A DNA stretch of 64,000 nt from Arthrobacter sp. SLBN-122 (GTDB taxonomy: Bacteria > Actinomycetota > Actinomycetes > Actinomycetales > Micrococcaceae). Below the pieces are notes generated by a model. That model was not told the origin of the DNA. It was given only the letters and a program-made list of their open reading frames with translations, and searched no databases. Shown in pieces: positions 53,333 to 62,829 of this stretch (positions within the stretch are counted from its first letter, which is position 1; every line of letters begins with the position of its first letter). The DNA lies in assembly GCF_006715165.1 (NCBI RefSeq), contig NZ_VFMS01000001.1:2666001-2730000 (forward strand), given 5' to 3'. The translations under genes were made by a program, and so were the position numbers.

Positions 53333-53686
53333 GTGGACGGTCGAATAATCATCGCGTACGTAGAGCAGGCAGTGTTCTTTATTCTTGGCCTGGTGGCGCT
53401 GGGGCTTGAACTGTGGGCGTTCGTCGACTGCGCCCGGCACCGGGCCAACGCCTTCGAAGCCACGGGCAAGCGGACCAAGACGTTCTGGCTTGCTTTGACC
53501 GGTGGCGCGCTGCTGGTGGGCATCATCTCGCTGTTCGGTGCCGGCGGCGGCATCATCAGCACCCTGGGCCTCTTCGGGCTCGCTGCAGTGGTGGCCGCCT
53601 CCGTCTACCTGGCCGACGTCCGCCCCGCGGTAAAGGACGCCGGCCGCGGCGGCAGCCGCAACATGGGCCCCTACGGCCCCTGGTGA
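53333..53686 (+). CDS. DUF2516 family membrane protein
   Basis: 117 residues. Three hydrophobic segments (VEQAVFFILGLVALGLELWA, FWLALTGGALLVGIISLFGA, IISTLGLFGLAAVVAASVYL) and the FVDCARHR motif identify the family. Function unknown. GTG start 6 nt after TAGGCT, leaderless-type. Confidence 0.88.
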   Translation: MDGRIIIAYVEQAVFFILGLVALGLELWAFVDCARHRANAFEATGKRTKTFWLALTGGALLVGIISLFGAGGGIISTLGLFGLAAVVAASVYLADVRPAVKDAGRGGSRNMGPYGPW

Positions 53687-53706
53687 TCAGCGCTTAACCC
53701 GGCTCC

Positions 53707-54552
53707 CTAACCCAGCGGGGCCACCGCCTCCCAGTCCACCGTGAGTTCGCCCAGCCGCCACCGGGCCGGTCCATCCTGGAGCGGCCATCCGGCGTCGCGC
53801 ACGCTCTGGCACATCCCCACCCAGCGCTGCCTGTTGCCAAACGAGGCAAGAGGTGCACTTTCAAGCCACGCCCGGTCCATCGCCTGCATGAAGGCATGAA
53901 CCTGCTCGCCTGGGACGTTGCGGTGGATCAATACCTTGGGAAGCCGTTCGGCCACGTCCGAGGGCAGGTCAAGGCTGCCGAAGCGCACGGAGATGCTGAG
54001 GGACAACGGACGCTGTTGGTCCAGCGCCACCCAGGTCACGCGCCGCCCAATCTCGTCGCACGTGCCGTCAACGAAGATGCCGTCCGGCGACAATCTGTCC
54101 TGCACCAGCCGCCAGATGCCCTGGACATCGGCTTCCTCGTACTGGCGCAGGACATTAAAGGCGCGGACCAGGACCGGACGGCCTGGAACAGGGAGTTCAA
54201 AGCCGCCCACGTGGAAGGACAGCCCGGGCCGCTGCAGGGGAAGCGCAGCGCGGACGCGCCCGGGTTCGATTTCGATCCCGCAGACCCGCACGTCCGGCCG
54301 GACGGCAGCGAGCCTTTCATGGAGTTCGACGGCGGTGGCAGGGGTTGCGCCGTAGCCCAGGTCGACGACGAGGGGGTCGGCCGCGGACCGCAGGCGCCAG
54401 GCCTGCGGTCCGGTCAGCCAGCGGTCCACGCGGCGCATCCGGTTGGGATTGGTGGTGCCGCGGGTGACGTTGCCCACCGGACGGCCCTGCCGGGCGCCGG
54501 GCGTCCTGCCGGAAAGTTGCGGGGCGTTCACCCGTTCAGCCTTTTGAACCAC
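53707..54552 (-). CDS. SAM-dependent methyltransferase-like protein
   Basis: 281 residues. The SAM loop is [20 protein letters not shown] and the acidic residue is in [11 protein letters not shown] class I Rossmann methyltransferase; substrate unknown. The N-terminal 55 residues are basic and mention no motif. GTG start 6 nt after TAGGGT. It converges with the DUF2516 gene and diverges from gpmA. Confidence 0.85.
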   Translation of the reverse strand: MVQKAERVNAPQLSGRTPGARQGRPVGNVTRGTTNPNRMRRVDRWLTGPQAWRLRSAADPLVVDLGYGATPATAVELHERLAAVRPDVRVCGIEIEPGRVRAALPLQRPGLSFHVGGFELPVPGRPVLVRAFNVLRQYEEADVQGIWRLVQDRLSPDGIFVDGTCDEIGRRVTWVALDQQRPLSLSISVRFGSLDLPSDVAERLPKVLIHRNVPGEQVHAFMQAMDRAWLESAPLASFGNRQRWVGMCQSVRDAGWPLQDGPARWRLGELTVDWEAVAPLG

Positions 54553-54650
54553 CGCACAACCCTATCCCCGCCGCTTGGGGAGGCGGGCGTACGGCAGCCG
54601 GCCTTGTAACGCTGGGCGGGCGGCAACACTGCTCGGCTAGGATGAAAATC

Positions 54651-55397
54651 ATGACTTACAAGCTGATTCTGCTGCGCCACGGCCACAGCGAATGGAACGC
54701 CAAGAACCTGTTCACCGGCTGGGTGGACGTTGACCTGAACGATCAGGGCCGCGCGGAAGCAGCGCGTGGCGGTGAGCTGCTGGTGGAGAACAACATTCTC
54801 CCGGACGTGCTCTACACCTCCCTGCTGAAGCGGGCCATCAACACCGCGAACATCGCCCTGGACAAGGCCGACCGCGGCTGGATTCCGGTCAAGCGCGACT
54901 GGCGCCTCAACGAACGCCACTACGGCGCGCTGCAGGGCAAGGACAAGGCCCAGACCCTGGCCGAATACGGCGAAGAGCAGTTTATGGAATGGCGCCGTTC
55001 CTACGACACCCCGCCGCCGCCCCTGGATGACGACTCCGAGTTCTCCCAGGCCCACGACCCCCGGTACGCGGACCTCGGCGACGCCCTGCCGCGCACTGAA
55101 TGCCTCAAGGATGTCCTGGTGCGGCTCCTGCCCTACTGGGAATCGGACATCAAGGAAGACCTCAAGGCCGGCAAGACGGTCCTGGTCACCGCGCACGGCA
55201 ACTCTCTCCGTGCCCTGGTCAAGCACCTTGACGGCATCAGCGATGAAGCCATCGCAGGCCTGAACATCCCCACCGGCATCCCGCTGGTCTACGAACTGGA
55301 CGAGGACTTCCAGCCGGTCAAGCCCGGTGGAACCTACCTTGACCCCGAGGCTGCCGAAGAGGCCATCCTGGCCGTCGCCAACCAGGGCAAGAAGTAG
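54651..55397 (+). CDS. gpmA: 2,3-bisphosphoglycerate-dependent phosphoglycerate mutase
   Basis: 248 residues. [20 protein letters not shown] with the phospho-histidine H10, and [15 protein letters not shown] with the second His. It interconverts 3- and 2-phosphoglycerate in glycolysis. MTYKL at 54651 is preferred over the ATG at 54642 because TAGGAT ends 7 nt upstream, as in the other leaderless-type genes. Neighbourhood gpmA-phoU-senX3-regX3 matches mycobacteria. Confidence 0.96.
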   Translation: MTYKLILLRHGHSEWNAKNLFTGWVDVDLNDQGRAEAARGGELLVENNILPDVLYTSLLKRAINTANIALDKADRGWIPVKRDWRLNERHYGALQGKDKAQTLAEYGEEQFMEWRRSYDTPPPPLDDDSEFSQAHDPRYADLGDALPRTECLKDVLVRLLPYWESDIKEDLKAGKTVLVTAHGNSLRALVKHLDGISDEAIAGLNIPTGIPLVYELDEDFQPVKPGGTYLDPEAAEEAILAVANQGKK

Positions 55398-55409
55398 GAC
55401 TTCGCGGTT

Positions 55410-55491
55410 CTTCGCCGGGTGCTCGGTCGTTCGCCCCAACGTCTCCCTGACCTCGCAAGCTCGGGCAGGGAACCCTGACGTCGTGGGCCCA
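55410..55491 (+). repeat. Dispersed intergenic repeat, copy B
   Basis: Same element as at 4007 and 14681 (minus): CTTCG at the left end, CGCCCCA, CCTCGCAAGCTCGG core with imperfect paired arms (CCCTGACC/GGGCAGGG), AGGGAACCC, and GTGGGCCCAC at the right. It begins 12 bp after the gpmA stop. Confidence 0.7.
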
Positions 55492-55540
55492 CCCTTAGAC
55501 GCACTCCGGCCGAAGAACGCGCTGCGTCAAAGGTGAAACG

Positions 55541-55582
55541 ACGACGGCGGGCTGGTCACCTAAGTGGCCAGCCCGCCGTCGT
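55541..55582. terminator. Bidirectional hairpin between gpmA and phoU
   Basis: A stem of about 18 bp with one mismatch (ACGACGGCGGGCTGG with its complement) lies between converging genes. There is no strong U tract in either direction. Confidence 0.75.
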
Positions 55583-55609
55583 ATGTACCGCTTATACGCT
55601 CTTGATGCC

Positions 55610-56272
55610 TCAGCTGTGCTCGGTGGCGTTCGGCTGCCATGCCCCGGTGACCAGGTAGGTCACCTTCTGGGCGACGGAGACGCCGTGGTCGGCGAAGCGC
55701 TCGAAGTAGCGGCTGGCGAGGGCGACGTCTACGGTGGTGGCGGGGGATTCGTTCCAGTCAGGGGCAGCAATTGCCTTGAAGACGCTCAGGTGCAGGTCAT
55801 TGATGGCCGTGTTGGCCTTGAGGATATCCCTGGCCACCTCAAGGTCGCGGCTCTCCAGCAGGACCGTCAGCTTGTCGGCGATCTCCTGGTCGAGTTCGGC
55901 CATCCGGTTGAAGGTCTCCCTCATGGACTCCGGAATCACCGTGGACGGGTACCGGAGACGGGCCAGCTGGGCGATGTGGCGGGCCAGGTCACCCATCCGC
56001 TCGAGGGATGCGCTCATCCGGAGCGAACCGACGATCATGCGCAGGTCGCTGGCGACGGGACCCTGCAACGCCAGAATGTCGATGGCCCGCTCATCGAGGC
56101 TGTTCTGCAGGAAGTCGATGCGCGCGTCCGCGGCGATGACATCCTGCGCGAGATCGACGTCCGCTACCTGGAATGAGGTAGTGGCCTTGTTGATCGCTTC
56201 GCTGACCAGCCGGGAGATCTCCACCAGCTGGTCACCGACCTGGGTGAGCTCTTCCTGAAAAACCTTACGCAC
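55610..56272 (-). CDS. phoU: Phosphate transport accessory/regulatory protein PhoU
   Basis: 220 residues from a GTG at 56272 (MRKVFQEELTQVGDQLVEIS); AGGA lies about 9 nt upstream. Two PhoU helical bundles (SLRMSASLERMGDLARHIAQ, DVALASRYFERFADHGVSVA) with the D-H metal motif ERFADHG. PhoU tunes phosphate signalling between Pst and the SenX3-RegX3 system. It diverges from senX3, with a PHO-box-like repeat in its own promoter. Confidence 0.95.
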   Translation of the reverse strand: MRKVFQEELTQVGDQLVEISRLVSEAINKATTSFQVADVDLAQDVIAADARIDFLQNSLDERAIDILALQGPVASDLRMIVGSLRMSASLERMGDLARHIAQLARLRYPSTVIPESMRETFNRMAELDQEIADKLTVLLESRDLEVARDILKANTAINDLHLSVFKAIAAPDWNESPATTVDVALASRYFERFADHGVSVAQKVTYLVTGAWQPNATEHS

Positions 56273-56375
56273 GTAGGCGTCCTTTCCTTGGAACTCCCGC
56301 GGCCGCTCCAGGGCAGCAGGAATCGTGTCGCCATGAGGCGCTCTGACCACCAACTCTGTCACCGCCGGGTAAACG

Positions 56376-56407
56376 ATTATGCCCCCATAGATGAACGTTA
56401 GTTGAAC
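56376..56407 (-). promoter_or_regulatory. phoU promoter with PHO-box-like direct repeat
   Basis: On the minus strand GTTCAACTAAC is followed at once by GTTCATCTATG, giving GTTCA twice, 11 bp apart (56403-56407 and 56392-56396). This is the unit length of the actinobacterial PHO box. CATAAT (56376-56381) lies 4 bp further on and serves as a -10, so the repeat occupies the -35 position. RegX3 encoded nearby is the likely binder. Confidence 0.7.
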
Positions 56408-56467
56408 CGTTTGCCGGATGGGCCTGAAGGCGGCAGGGGGTTGAAGGCGAGAGCATAAAGTGGAGCT

Positions 56468-57709
56468 GTGGATCCTATGCTCATTGGTCTGGTAGCCGGT
56501 CTTGTCGGCCTGGCGCTTGGCACGTTCGGCGTGCTCGCCTACCGGGTCAGCGAGAAGCAGCGCGAGCTGCTCGATGTCGACGCCGGGGAGCTGGCGCTGC
56601 CGGCCGGCGCAGCGGAAGTGCTCGCCGTCGTCGGACGTGCCTTCGTGGTGCTGGATGACGTGGACGGCGTGGTCCGTGCCAGCCCCGCCGCATACGCCTA
56701 CGGCCTGGTCCGCGGGCACACCGTGGTGCACAAGGAACTCCTGGACATGACGGCCGGAGTCCGGAGGGACGGCGTCATCCTGGAAAAGCAGCTCGAACTC
56801 CCGCGCGGGCCGCTGGGCAAGGGAACCATCATCGTCCAGGTCCGTGCCGCCATGCTCGGCGAGGAATACATCCTGCTCCTGGCCGATGACCGGACGGAAA
56901 TAACCCGCACCGAAGAGATCCGCAACGACTTCGTCGCAAACGTATCGCACGAACTGAAAACCCCCGTGGGTGCCATCTCCCTGCTGGCAGAGGCGCTGGA
57001 ATCCTCCGCCGACGACGAAGAAGCCGTCCGCCGCTTCGCCAAGCGCATGCACAAGGAATCGGCCCGCCTTGCTGCCCTGGTCCAGGACATCATCGAACTT
57101 TCCCGCCTGCAGGGCGCCAGCGTGACGCAGGAGGGCGGCCCGGTGGACATCAACGCCGTCATCACCGAGGCCGTGGACCGGTCGCAGCTTCCCGCGGAGA
57201 GCAAGAACATCAGCATTGTGGTGGGCGGCCGCGCCGACGGCAAGGTCTTCGGCGACCAGGACCTGCTGGTGACGGCGCTGCGGAACCTTATCGACAATGC
57301 CATCCGCTATTCGCCAGCCAACACCCGGGTGGGGATCGGTGTCCGTTCCCGGGAAGGCCTGGTTTCGATTTCCGTCACGGACCAGGGGGACGGGCTGAGC
57401 CCCGAGGACCAGGAACGCGTCTTTGAACGCTTCTACCGCGTGGACGCCGCCCGGTCCCGCCACACCGGCGGCACCGGCCTGGGCCTGAGCATCGTGAAGC
57501 ACGTGGCATCGAACCACGGCGGCGAAGTGACCCTGTGGTCCCAGCCCGGGCAGGGGTCCACCTTCACCCTCCGGCTGCCCGAGATGGAAGGCCAGGACGA
57601 CGAGACCGTGCCGGCCGCAACGGAAGCACCGGCGTTGGCGCCGGAGAAGCTAACTCTCACTCAAGTACCCCGCGCCGCCGGCGCAACAGAACGAGGAGCC
57701 AGCGCTTGA
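56468..57709 (+). CDS. senX3: Phosphate-responsive sensor histidine kinase SenX3
   Basis: 413 residues. One N-terminal helix (LIGLVAGLVGLALGTFGVLA), a PAS-like region (about 40-140), the phospho-accepting H161 in FVANVSHELKTPVGA, and the ATPase motifs NLIDNAIRYSP, DQGDGLS and HTGGTGLGLSIVKH. It phosphorylates RegX3 under phosphate limitation. GTG start with GGAG 4 nt upstream. The C-terminus overlaps the regX3 start by 4 bp. Confidence 0.95.
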   Translation: MDPMLIGLVAGLVGLALGTFGVLAYRVSEKQRELLDVDAGELALPAGAAEVLAVVGRAFVVLDDVDGVVRASPAAYAYGLVRGHTVVHKELLDMTAGVRRDGVILEKQLELPRGPLGKGTIIVQVRAAMLGEEYILLLADDRTEITRTEEIRNDFVANVSHELKTPVGAISLLAEALESSADDEEAVRRFAKRMHKESARLAALVQDIIELSRLQGASVTQEGGPVDINAVITEAVDRSQLPAESKNISIVVGGRADGKVFGDQDLLVTALRNLIDNAIRYSPANTRVGIGVRSREGLVSISVTDQGDGLSPEDQERVFERFYRVDAARSRHTGGTGLGLSIVKHVASNHGGEVTLWSQPGQGSTFTLRLPEMEGQDDETVPAATEAPALAPEKLTLTQVPRAAGATERGASA

Positions 57710-58386
57710 GCAGGATTTTGATTGTCGAGGACGAGGAGTCGTTCAGCGACCCCTTGTCCTATTTGCTGGGCAAAGAAGGGTTCGAGGTTGAGGTGGTGGA
57801 CAACGGCCTTGACGCCATCACCGAATTCGACCGCAACGGCGCCGACCTGGTCCTGCTTGACCTGCAGCTGCCCGGGCTCTCCGGCACCGAGGTGTGCCGC
57901 CAGCTCCGCCAGCGCTCCAGCGTTCCCGTCATCATGCTGACGGCCAAGGACTCGGAAATCGACAAAGTGGTGGGCCTGGAGCTCGGTGCGGACGACTATG
58001 TCACCAAGCCCTACTCCTCACGGGAGCTGGTGGCCCGTGTCAGGGCAGTACTGCGCCGCCAGGGCGAGCCGGAGGAACTGATCTCCGCAACCGTCCAGGC
58101 GGGTCCGGTCCGCATGGACATCGAACGGCATGTGGTCAGCGTGGACGGAGAGCAGGTCCTGCTTCCCTTGAAGGAGTTCGAGCTCCTGGAGATGCTCCTG
58201 CGCAACTCGGGCAGGGTACTGACCCGCGGCCAGCTGATCGACCGGGTATGGGGCTCCGACTACGTGGGCGACACCAAGACCCTGGACGTTCACGTGAAGC
58301 GGCTCCGCGGCAAGATCGAACCGGACCCCTCCGCACCGCGCTACCTGGTGACCGTCCGCGGCCTCGGGTACAAATTCGAGCCGTAG
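57706..58386 (+). CDS. regX3: Phosphate-responsive response regulator RegX3
   Basis: 226 residues, OmpR/PhoB family. Receiver domain with phospho-acceptor D52 in LVLLDLQLPG and TKPYS lysine; winged helix with TLDVHVKRLRGKIEPDPSAP and VRGLGYKFEP. The TTG start at 57706 has GAGGAG about 8 nt upstream and overlaps the senX3 stop. Activates phosphate-starvation genes such as pst and phoU through PHO-box-like repeats. Confidence 0.95.
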   Translation: MSRILIVEDEESFSDPLSYLLGKEGFEVEVVDNGLDAITEFDRNGADLVLLDLQLPGLSGTEVCRQLRQRSSVPVIMLTAKDSEIDKVVGLELGADDYVTKPYSSRELVARVRAVLRRQGEPEELISATVQAGPVRMDIERHVVSVDGEQVLLPLKEFELLEMLLRNSGRVLTRGQLIDRVWGSDYVGDTKTLDVHVKRLRGKIEPDPSAPRYLVTVRGLGYKFEP

Positions 58387-58408
58387 GCCGAGCCGGGACA
58401 AGCCCGGA

Positions 58409-58457
58409 AGGCATAACAAAAGGGAGGGCCTGGATGGCCCTCCCTTTCGTTATGCCT
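58409..58457 (+). terminator. regX3 terminator
   Basis: Two stacked stems, AGGCATAAC/GTTATGCCT and AAAGGGAGGGCC/GGCCCTCCCTTT, meet at a 5-nt loop. The long hairpin also lies at the 3' end of the converging lipoprotein gene. Confidence 0.8.
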
Positions 58458-58483
58458 GCTTCGGGCGGCGACCCGCTGTTCGC

Positions 58484-59110
58484 CTAGCGGCTGGTGGCGG
58501 TTGCCGTAGCGCTCGGGGTGGCGCTGGCTGATGAGCCGGCCCCGGCGGAAGCGCTCGGGGTGGCGCTGGCTGAGGAGCCCGCGCTGGGGCTCGCGGACGA
58601 CGAGGATGTCGCCGAGGAGCTCGGGGTAGGCACGTAGTCCTTGTATTCCGCCAAGGTGGCGTCCAGGACGGGAACCTTCACCGTATTGCTGACGTTGGTG
58701 CCGTTCTCGCTGATCTTGACGTCCACCAGGGAGCCGGGCTTGCCGCCGGTGGTGCTCAGGATGGCCTCGTCGGAGTCCTCGTTCAGGAGCGTGTACGAGT
58801 TGGCCTTCACGGGCACCTCGGTCTGTGAACCCTTGGCGCCGTTGACCGTGAGCTTCACGTCCTTGGAGGAGGAGTTGTAGACGGCGCCGATGAGGCGGCC
58901 GGGCTGGTCCTCGCCCGCGGAAACAATCAGGATGTTCCGCAGCTGGAGGGGACCAAGGTCTGCGCGAATGCCGTCTGAGGCGGAGTACTGGTGGCTGGTC
59001 TGCTGGGGTGTGATGTAACCGCAGCCTGCGGTCAGCAGGCTGGCGCCAAGGGCAGCAGCCGTCAGTGCCAGTTTGCCGCGCTGGGCCCGGTTCATCGCAG
59101 TGGAACGCAC
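58484..59110 (-). CDS. Lipoprotein with a Ser/Ala/Thr-rich C-terminus
   Basis: 208 residues. Lipobox LLTAGC (Cys about 30) after a short signal peptide. A central beta domain (about 45-160) reads ILIVSAGEDQPGRLIGAVYN, VKLTVNGAKGSQTEVPVKAN. The C-terminal 45 residues are Ser/Ala/Thr/Pro repeats; a 27-28 bp DNA unit occurs twice 42 bp apart (58509 and 58551). An exported, membrane-anchored protein of unknown role. GTG start at 59110 with GAGGAG 8 nt upstream; the ATG at 59095 is an alternative. Confidence 0.8.
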   Translation of the reverse strand: MRSTAMNRAQRGKLALTAAALGASLLTAGCGYITPQQTSHQYSASDGIRADLGPLQLRNILIVSAGEDQPGRLIGAVYNSSSKDVKLTVNGAKGSQTEVPVKANSYTLLNEDSDEAILSTTGGKPGSLVDVKISENGTNVSNTVKVPVLDATLAEYKDYVPTPSSSATSSSSASPSAGSSASATPSASAGAGSSASATPSATATATSR

Positions 59111-59366
59111 GTCACGTACTCCTCAAGAATTTTGAAGTCTTTTTCAGCCATAGCCTATCCGCAATGAGGGGCAAACGAGGATTCGGCAGTGTCACATCTG
59201 CCGTGGGAGCGCTCACGCGATGCACTAATCTTGCCATCCGTCAAGGGGGCGGAGGGGGTTGATTGGGCCCATTTTCCGCGTATTTTCGCGGTTGGAAGCC
59301 CTTTCTCCGGCCGGTCATATGCCTGAATCGTGATAAACTGGTCTGCGGGAAAGGGGAAATGTCCAC

Positions 59367-59849
59367 ATGGTATTTGAGGTCGGCGAGACAGTAGTTTACC
59401 CTCACCACGGTGCTGCGAAGATTGAAGAAATCAAGATGCGCACCATCAAGGGCGAAGAGAAGATGTATCTCAAGCTCAAGGTGGCTCAGGGTGATCTGAC
59501 CATTGAAGTTCCAGCAGAGAACGTTGACCTTGTTGGGGTCCGGGACGTAGTGGGCAAGGAAGGCCTGGAGCACGTGTTTGATGTGCTCCGCGCCGAGTTC
59601 ACCGAAGAGCCCACCAACTGGTCACGCAGGTACAAGGCAAATCTGGAGAAGCTTGCTTCCGGTGACGTCATCAAGGTGGCAGAGGTTGTTCGCGACCTGT
59701 GGCGCCGGGATCACGACCGGGGCCTTTCCGCAGGCGAGAAGCGAATGCTGGCCAAGGCCCGTCAGATTCTGATTTCAGAACTGGCGCTGGCTGAAAAGAC
59801 CGACGAGGAGAAGGCTGCAAGCGTTCTCGACGAGGTCCTGGCTTCCTAA
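59367..59849 (+). CDS. carD: CarD-family RNA polymerase-binding transcription regulator
   Basis: 160 residues. N-terminal RNAP-interaction (TRCF-like) domain [21 protein letters not shown]-terminal helical DNA-binding domain with [17 protein letters not shown] and [21 protein letters not shown]. CarD stabilises the open complex at rRNA and other promoters. The 256-bp leader contains a TGATAAACT -10-like element at about 59330, followed by a purine-rich Shine-Dalgarno (AAGGGGAAA). Terminator at 59857. Confidence 0.96.
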   Translation: MVFEVGETVVYPHHGAAKIEEIKMRTIKGEEKMYLKLKVAQGDLTIEVPAENVDLVGVRDVVGKEGLEHVFDVLRAEFTEEPTNWSRRYKANLEKLASGDVIKVAEVVRDLWRRDHDRGLSAGEKRMLAKARQILISELALAEKTDEEKAASVLDEVLAS

Positions 59850-59856
59850 GAATTTA

Positions 59857-59895
59857 GCCCCGGCGGCACGCAAGTGCCGCCGGGGCTTCTTTTTT
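59857..59895 (+). terminator. carD terminator
   Basis: A 13-bp perfect stem GCCCCGGCGGCAC/GTGCCGCCGGGGC with a 4-nt loop is followed by TTCTTTTTT. Confidence 0.95.
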
Positions 59896-59956
59896 GCGCC
59901 CTTCCGGCGGTGCCCTGGGCACCTGACCGAAGTGGCGGCGTCGTAGGCTTGTCCGC

Positions 59957-60739
59957 ATGAGTGATTCATCCACGCGCCTGGTCACCGCCGTCATCCTTGT
60001 AGCCGCCGGTTCCGGGCAGCGCCTAGGCTACGGCATGCCCAAGGCGGCTGTGCCGCTCGGCGGCGAGCCCATCCTGATGCATGCCCTCCGGGGAATCGTC
60101 GCGTCAGGAGTGGCCAGCCAGGTGTGCGTGGCACTGCCCGCCGGGGACCAGGGCCTGCGCCAGTTGTGTGACAGTTTCCGTGGCGAGCTTGCCGACGGCG
60201 GCCCGCTCCTGACGATTGTCGACGGCGGATCCACCCGGGCTGATTCCGTCCGGGCCGGGATCGAGGCGCTGATGGACGGCATCGAGGCGGTCCTGGTCCA
60301 CGATGCCGCCCGCGCACTGACGCCCGAATCCGTCTTCCACCGCGTATCCGATGCCCTTGCCGCCGGTGCTGCCGCCGTCATTCCCGCAGTCCCGGTAGTG
60401 GACACGGTCAAGACCGTGGCCGCCACCACCGGCGGGGACACTGCCTTTGCGCCGGAGGTTGTCACGGGGACGGCCCGCCGTGAGGAGCTGAGGGCTGTGC
60501 AGACGCCCCAGGGTTTCACGATCAGGACCCTGTTACAGGCCCACCAGGCCGCACAAGCGCTGGATCAGCAGCAGTCCGCGGCCGTGACCGACGACGCCAT
60601 GCTGGTGGAGATGCTCGGCACACCCGTCCATGCCGTCCGCGGCTCAACACAGTCCCTCAAGATCACCACACCCCTGGACCTGATCTTCGCCGAAGGACTC
60701 CTGGAAGGTCCGCTCGGAGCCCGGTGGGTGGAAGGATGA
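59957..60739 (+). CDS. ispD: 2-C-methyl-D-erythritol 4-phosphate cytidylyltransferase
   Basis: 260 residues. Nucleotidyltransferase start [19 protein letters not shown] (the G-S-G-x-R-x-G motif), [26 protein letters not shown] and the TPQGF block. Third step of the non-mevalonate isoprenoid pathway, making CDP-methylerythritol. TAGGCT ends 7 nt before the ATG. The stop overlaps the ispF start (ATGA). Confidence 0.95.
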   Translation: MSDSSTRLVTAVILVAAGSGQRLGYGMPKAAVPLGGEPILMHALRGIVASGVASQVCVALPAGDQGLRQLCDSFRGELADGGPLLTIVDGGSTRADSVRAGIEALMDGIEAVLVHDAARALTPESVFHRVSDALAAGAAAVIPAVPVVDTVKTVAATTGGDTAFAPEVVTGTARREELRAVQTPQGFTIRTLLQAHQAAQALDQQQSAAVTDDAMLVEMLGTPVHAVRGSTQSLKITTPLDLIFAEGLLEGPLGARWVEG

Positions 60740-61248
60740 GCGCGGACATGGTCCTGCCGCGCACCGGAGTGGGAATCGACGTCCATGCCTACGCGCCGGA
60801 AGACTCACCCCGCCCGCTCTGGCTGGGCGGACTCCTTTGGCCCGGCGAACGCGGCCTGGCGGGACACTCTGACGGTGACGCCGTGGCCCACGCTGCCGCG
60901 GACGCCCTGTTCTCTGCCGCCGGCATCGGCGACCTTGGCACCCACTTCGGTACCGACCGCCCCGAGTTCGCCGGCGCGTCCGGCGCCACCCTTCTTGCGG
61001 AAGCTGCGCGGATCGTCCGGGCCGCGGGTTTCGAGATCGGCAATGTTGCGGTGCAGTTCGTAGCCAACCGGCCCAAGTTCGGGCCGCGGCGGGAAGAGTC
61101 CCAGAAGGTCCTCAGCGAAGCCGCCGGCGCCCACGTGGGTGTCACGGCCACCACCAGCGACGGCCTGGGATTCACCGGACGCGGAGAGGGTATTTCCGCG
61201 GTGGCCACCGCACTGGTGTACCCGCAGCAGCCCCAAGCCATCAGCTAG
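60736..61248 (+). CDS. ispF: 2-C-methyl-D-erythritol 2,4-cyclodiphosphate synthase
   Basis: 170 residues. [15 protein letters not shown] gives the metal ligands D and H of Dx[30 protein letters not shown] [15 protein letters not shown] complete the site. Cyclises CDP-ME 2-phosphate to MEcPP. The ATG overlaps the ispD stop; the next gene, cysS, begins 10 bp after its stop, and that stop lies inside cysS's own -10-like TAGTCT. Confidence 0.95.
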   Translation: MSADMVLPRTGVGIDVHAYAPEDSPRPLWLGGLLWPGERGLAGHSDGDAVAHAAADALFSAAGIGDLGTHFGTDRPEFAGASGATLLAEAARIVRAAGFEIGNVAVQFVANRPKFGPRREESQKVLSEAAGAHVGVTATTSDGLGFTGRGEGISAVATALVYPQQPQAIS

Positions 61249-61257
61249 TCTGGAGCG

Positions 61258-62724
61258 GTGACCCTGCGCTTCTATGACACCGCCTCCGCCGAAGTCCGGA
61301 ACTTCGTCCCCATCGTCGACGGCAAGGTCAGCCTCTACTACTGCGGTGCCACCGTCCAGGGCATGCCGCACGTGGGCCACATCCGCTCCGCCATCGCCTT
61401 CGACCAGCTCACCCGCTGGCTCGAGTACCGTGGCCTGCGCGTCACGGTGGTCCGCAACGTCACGGACATCGACGACAAGATCCTTGCCAAATCTGAGGCA
61501 TCCTTCGCGCCGGACTTCAGCCCAGAGGCAGGCGAAGTGCCACGCGAGGAGTGGTGGGCGCTGGCGTACCGCTACGAGCAGGAATTCCTGAAGGCCTACG
61601 ACACCCTGGGCGTCTCGCGGCCCACCTATGAACCCCGGGCCACCGGACACATTCCCGAGATGCATGCCCTGATCCAGCAGCTCATCGAGCGCGGCCACGC
61701 CTACCCCGCCCTGGACGATTCGGGGGACGTGTATTTCGATGTCCGTTCGTGGGACAAGTACGGCGCCCTGACCCGGCAGAACATCGACGACATGCAGGCA
61801 GCGCCCGACGCCGATCCCCGCGGCAAGAAGGACCCCCGCGACTTTGCGCTGTGGAAGGGCTCCAAAGAAGGGGAACCGGCCACCGCCAGCTGGGCTTCGC
61901 CCTGGGGAGCCGGCCGGCCCGGCTGGCACCTTGAGTGCTCCGCCATGGTCACCAAGTACCTGGGCACCGCGTTCGACATCCACGGCGGCGGCCTGGACCT
62001 GCGCTTCCCGCACCACGAAAACGAGATGGCCCAGTCACAGGCGGCGGGCCACCCGTTCGCCAACTTCTGGATGCACAACGGCATGGTGACCTACCAGGGC
62101 GAAAAGATGTCCAAGTCCATCGGCAACACCATCAGCCCGGCAGAAATGCTGGAACTGGCATCCCCCCGGGTGGTGCGCTACTACCTGGGCCAGGCACACT
62201 ACCGCTCCGTCCTGGACTACCGGCCCACCTCCCTGCAGGAGGCTGCGGCCGCCGTCGAACGCATTGACGGGTTCCTTGCCAAGGCCGGTGCCCGGTTCGG
62301 CGGCGACGCGGGAGCCATGGACGGCAACCACGGCTCCTCTTCCCCGGCCATGAACGCATTTTGCGAAGCCATGGACGATGACCTCAACGTCCCGCGCGCC
62401 CTGGCCGCACTCCACGAGACAGTCCGCGCGGGCAACACGGCCCTTGCCGAGGGCGACGACGACCCTGCCCGGAACGCGATGCACGCCGTCGTCCTGATGA
62501 CCGGAGTCCTGGGGCTGAACGCCGTCGAAGGTTCCGCCGCGGCGTCAACCCGTGAGGCCGAAGCCTTGAGCGTGCTGGTCGAAGCGCAGCTTGCCGCCCG
62601 CGCTGCTGCCCGGGCTGGAAAGGACTGGGCAGCGTCCGACGCCATCCGGGACACCCTCAACCAGGCCGGCGTCGTGGTGGAGGACGGCCCTGACGGCGCC
62701 ACCTGGAGCCTCAAGCGGGACTGA
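61258..62724 (+). CDS. cysS: Cysteinyl-tRNA synthetase
   Basis: 488 residues, class I. The zinc cysteine and HIGH-type motif read [27 protein letters not shown] and FPHHENE hold further zinc ligands; KMSKS appears as [10 protein letters not shown]. Charges tRNA-Cys. GTG start at 61258; TAGTCT ends 6 nt upstream. Confidence 0.96.
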   Translation: MTLRFYDTASAEVRNFVPIVDGKVSLYYCGATVQGMPHVGHIRSAIAFDQLTRWLEYRGLRVTVVRNVTDIDDKILAKSEASFAPDFSPEAGEVPREEWWALAYRYEQEFLKAYDTLGVSRPTYEPRATGHIPEMHALIQQLIERGHAYPALDDSGDVYFDVRSWDKYGALTRQNIDDMQAAPDADPRGKKDPRDFALWKGSKEGEPATASWASPWGAGRPGWHLECSAMVTKYLGTAFDIHGGGLDLRFPHHENEMAQSQAAGHPFANFWMHNGMVTYQGEKMSKSIGNTISPAEMLELASPRVVRYYLGQAHYRSVLDYRPTSLQEAAAAVERIDGFLAKAGARFGGDAGAMDGNHGSSSPAMNAFCEAMDDDLNVPRALAALHETVRAGNTALAEGDDDPARNAMHAVVLMTGVLGLNAVEGSAAASTREAEALSVLVEAQLAARAAARAGKDWAASDAIRDTLNQAGVVVEDGPDGATWSLKRD

Positions 62725-62829
62725 TCCGCCGGACCGCCTGAGCTCCGCCAATGGCCGGGGCCTGCCGATTTTTCTTCGGTCAGTAGACTGGTATGCAGAC
62801 TCAGTCAACACAATCAAGGGTGGAACATC

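Noticed and set aside
58500..58620. Tandem repeats in the lipoprotein gene as a possible CRISPR or satellite
   Set aside because: Only two 27-28 bp units, in frame, coding for a Ser/Ala/Thr tail; no spacers or cas genes.
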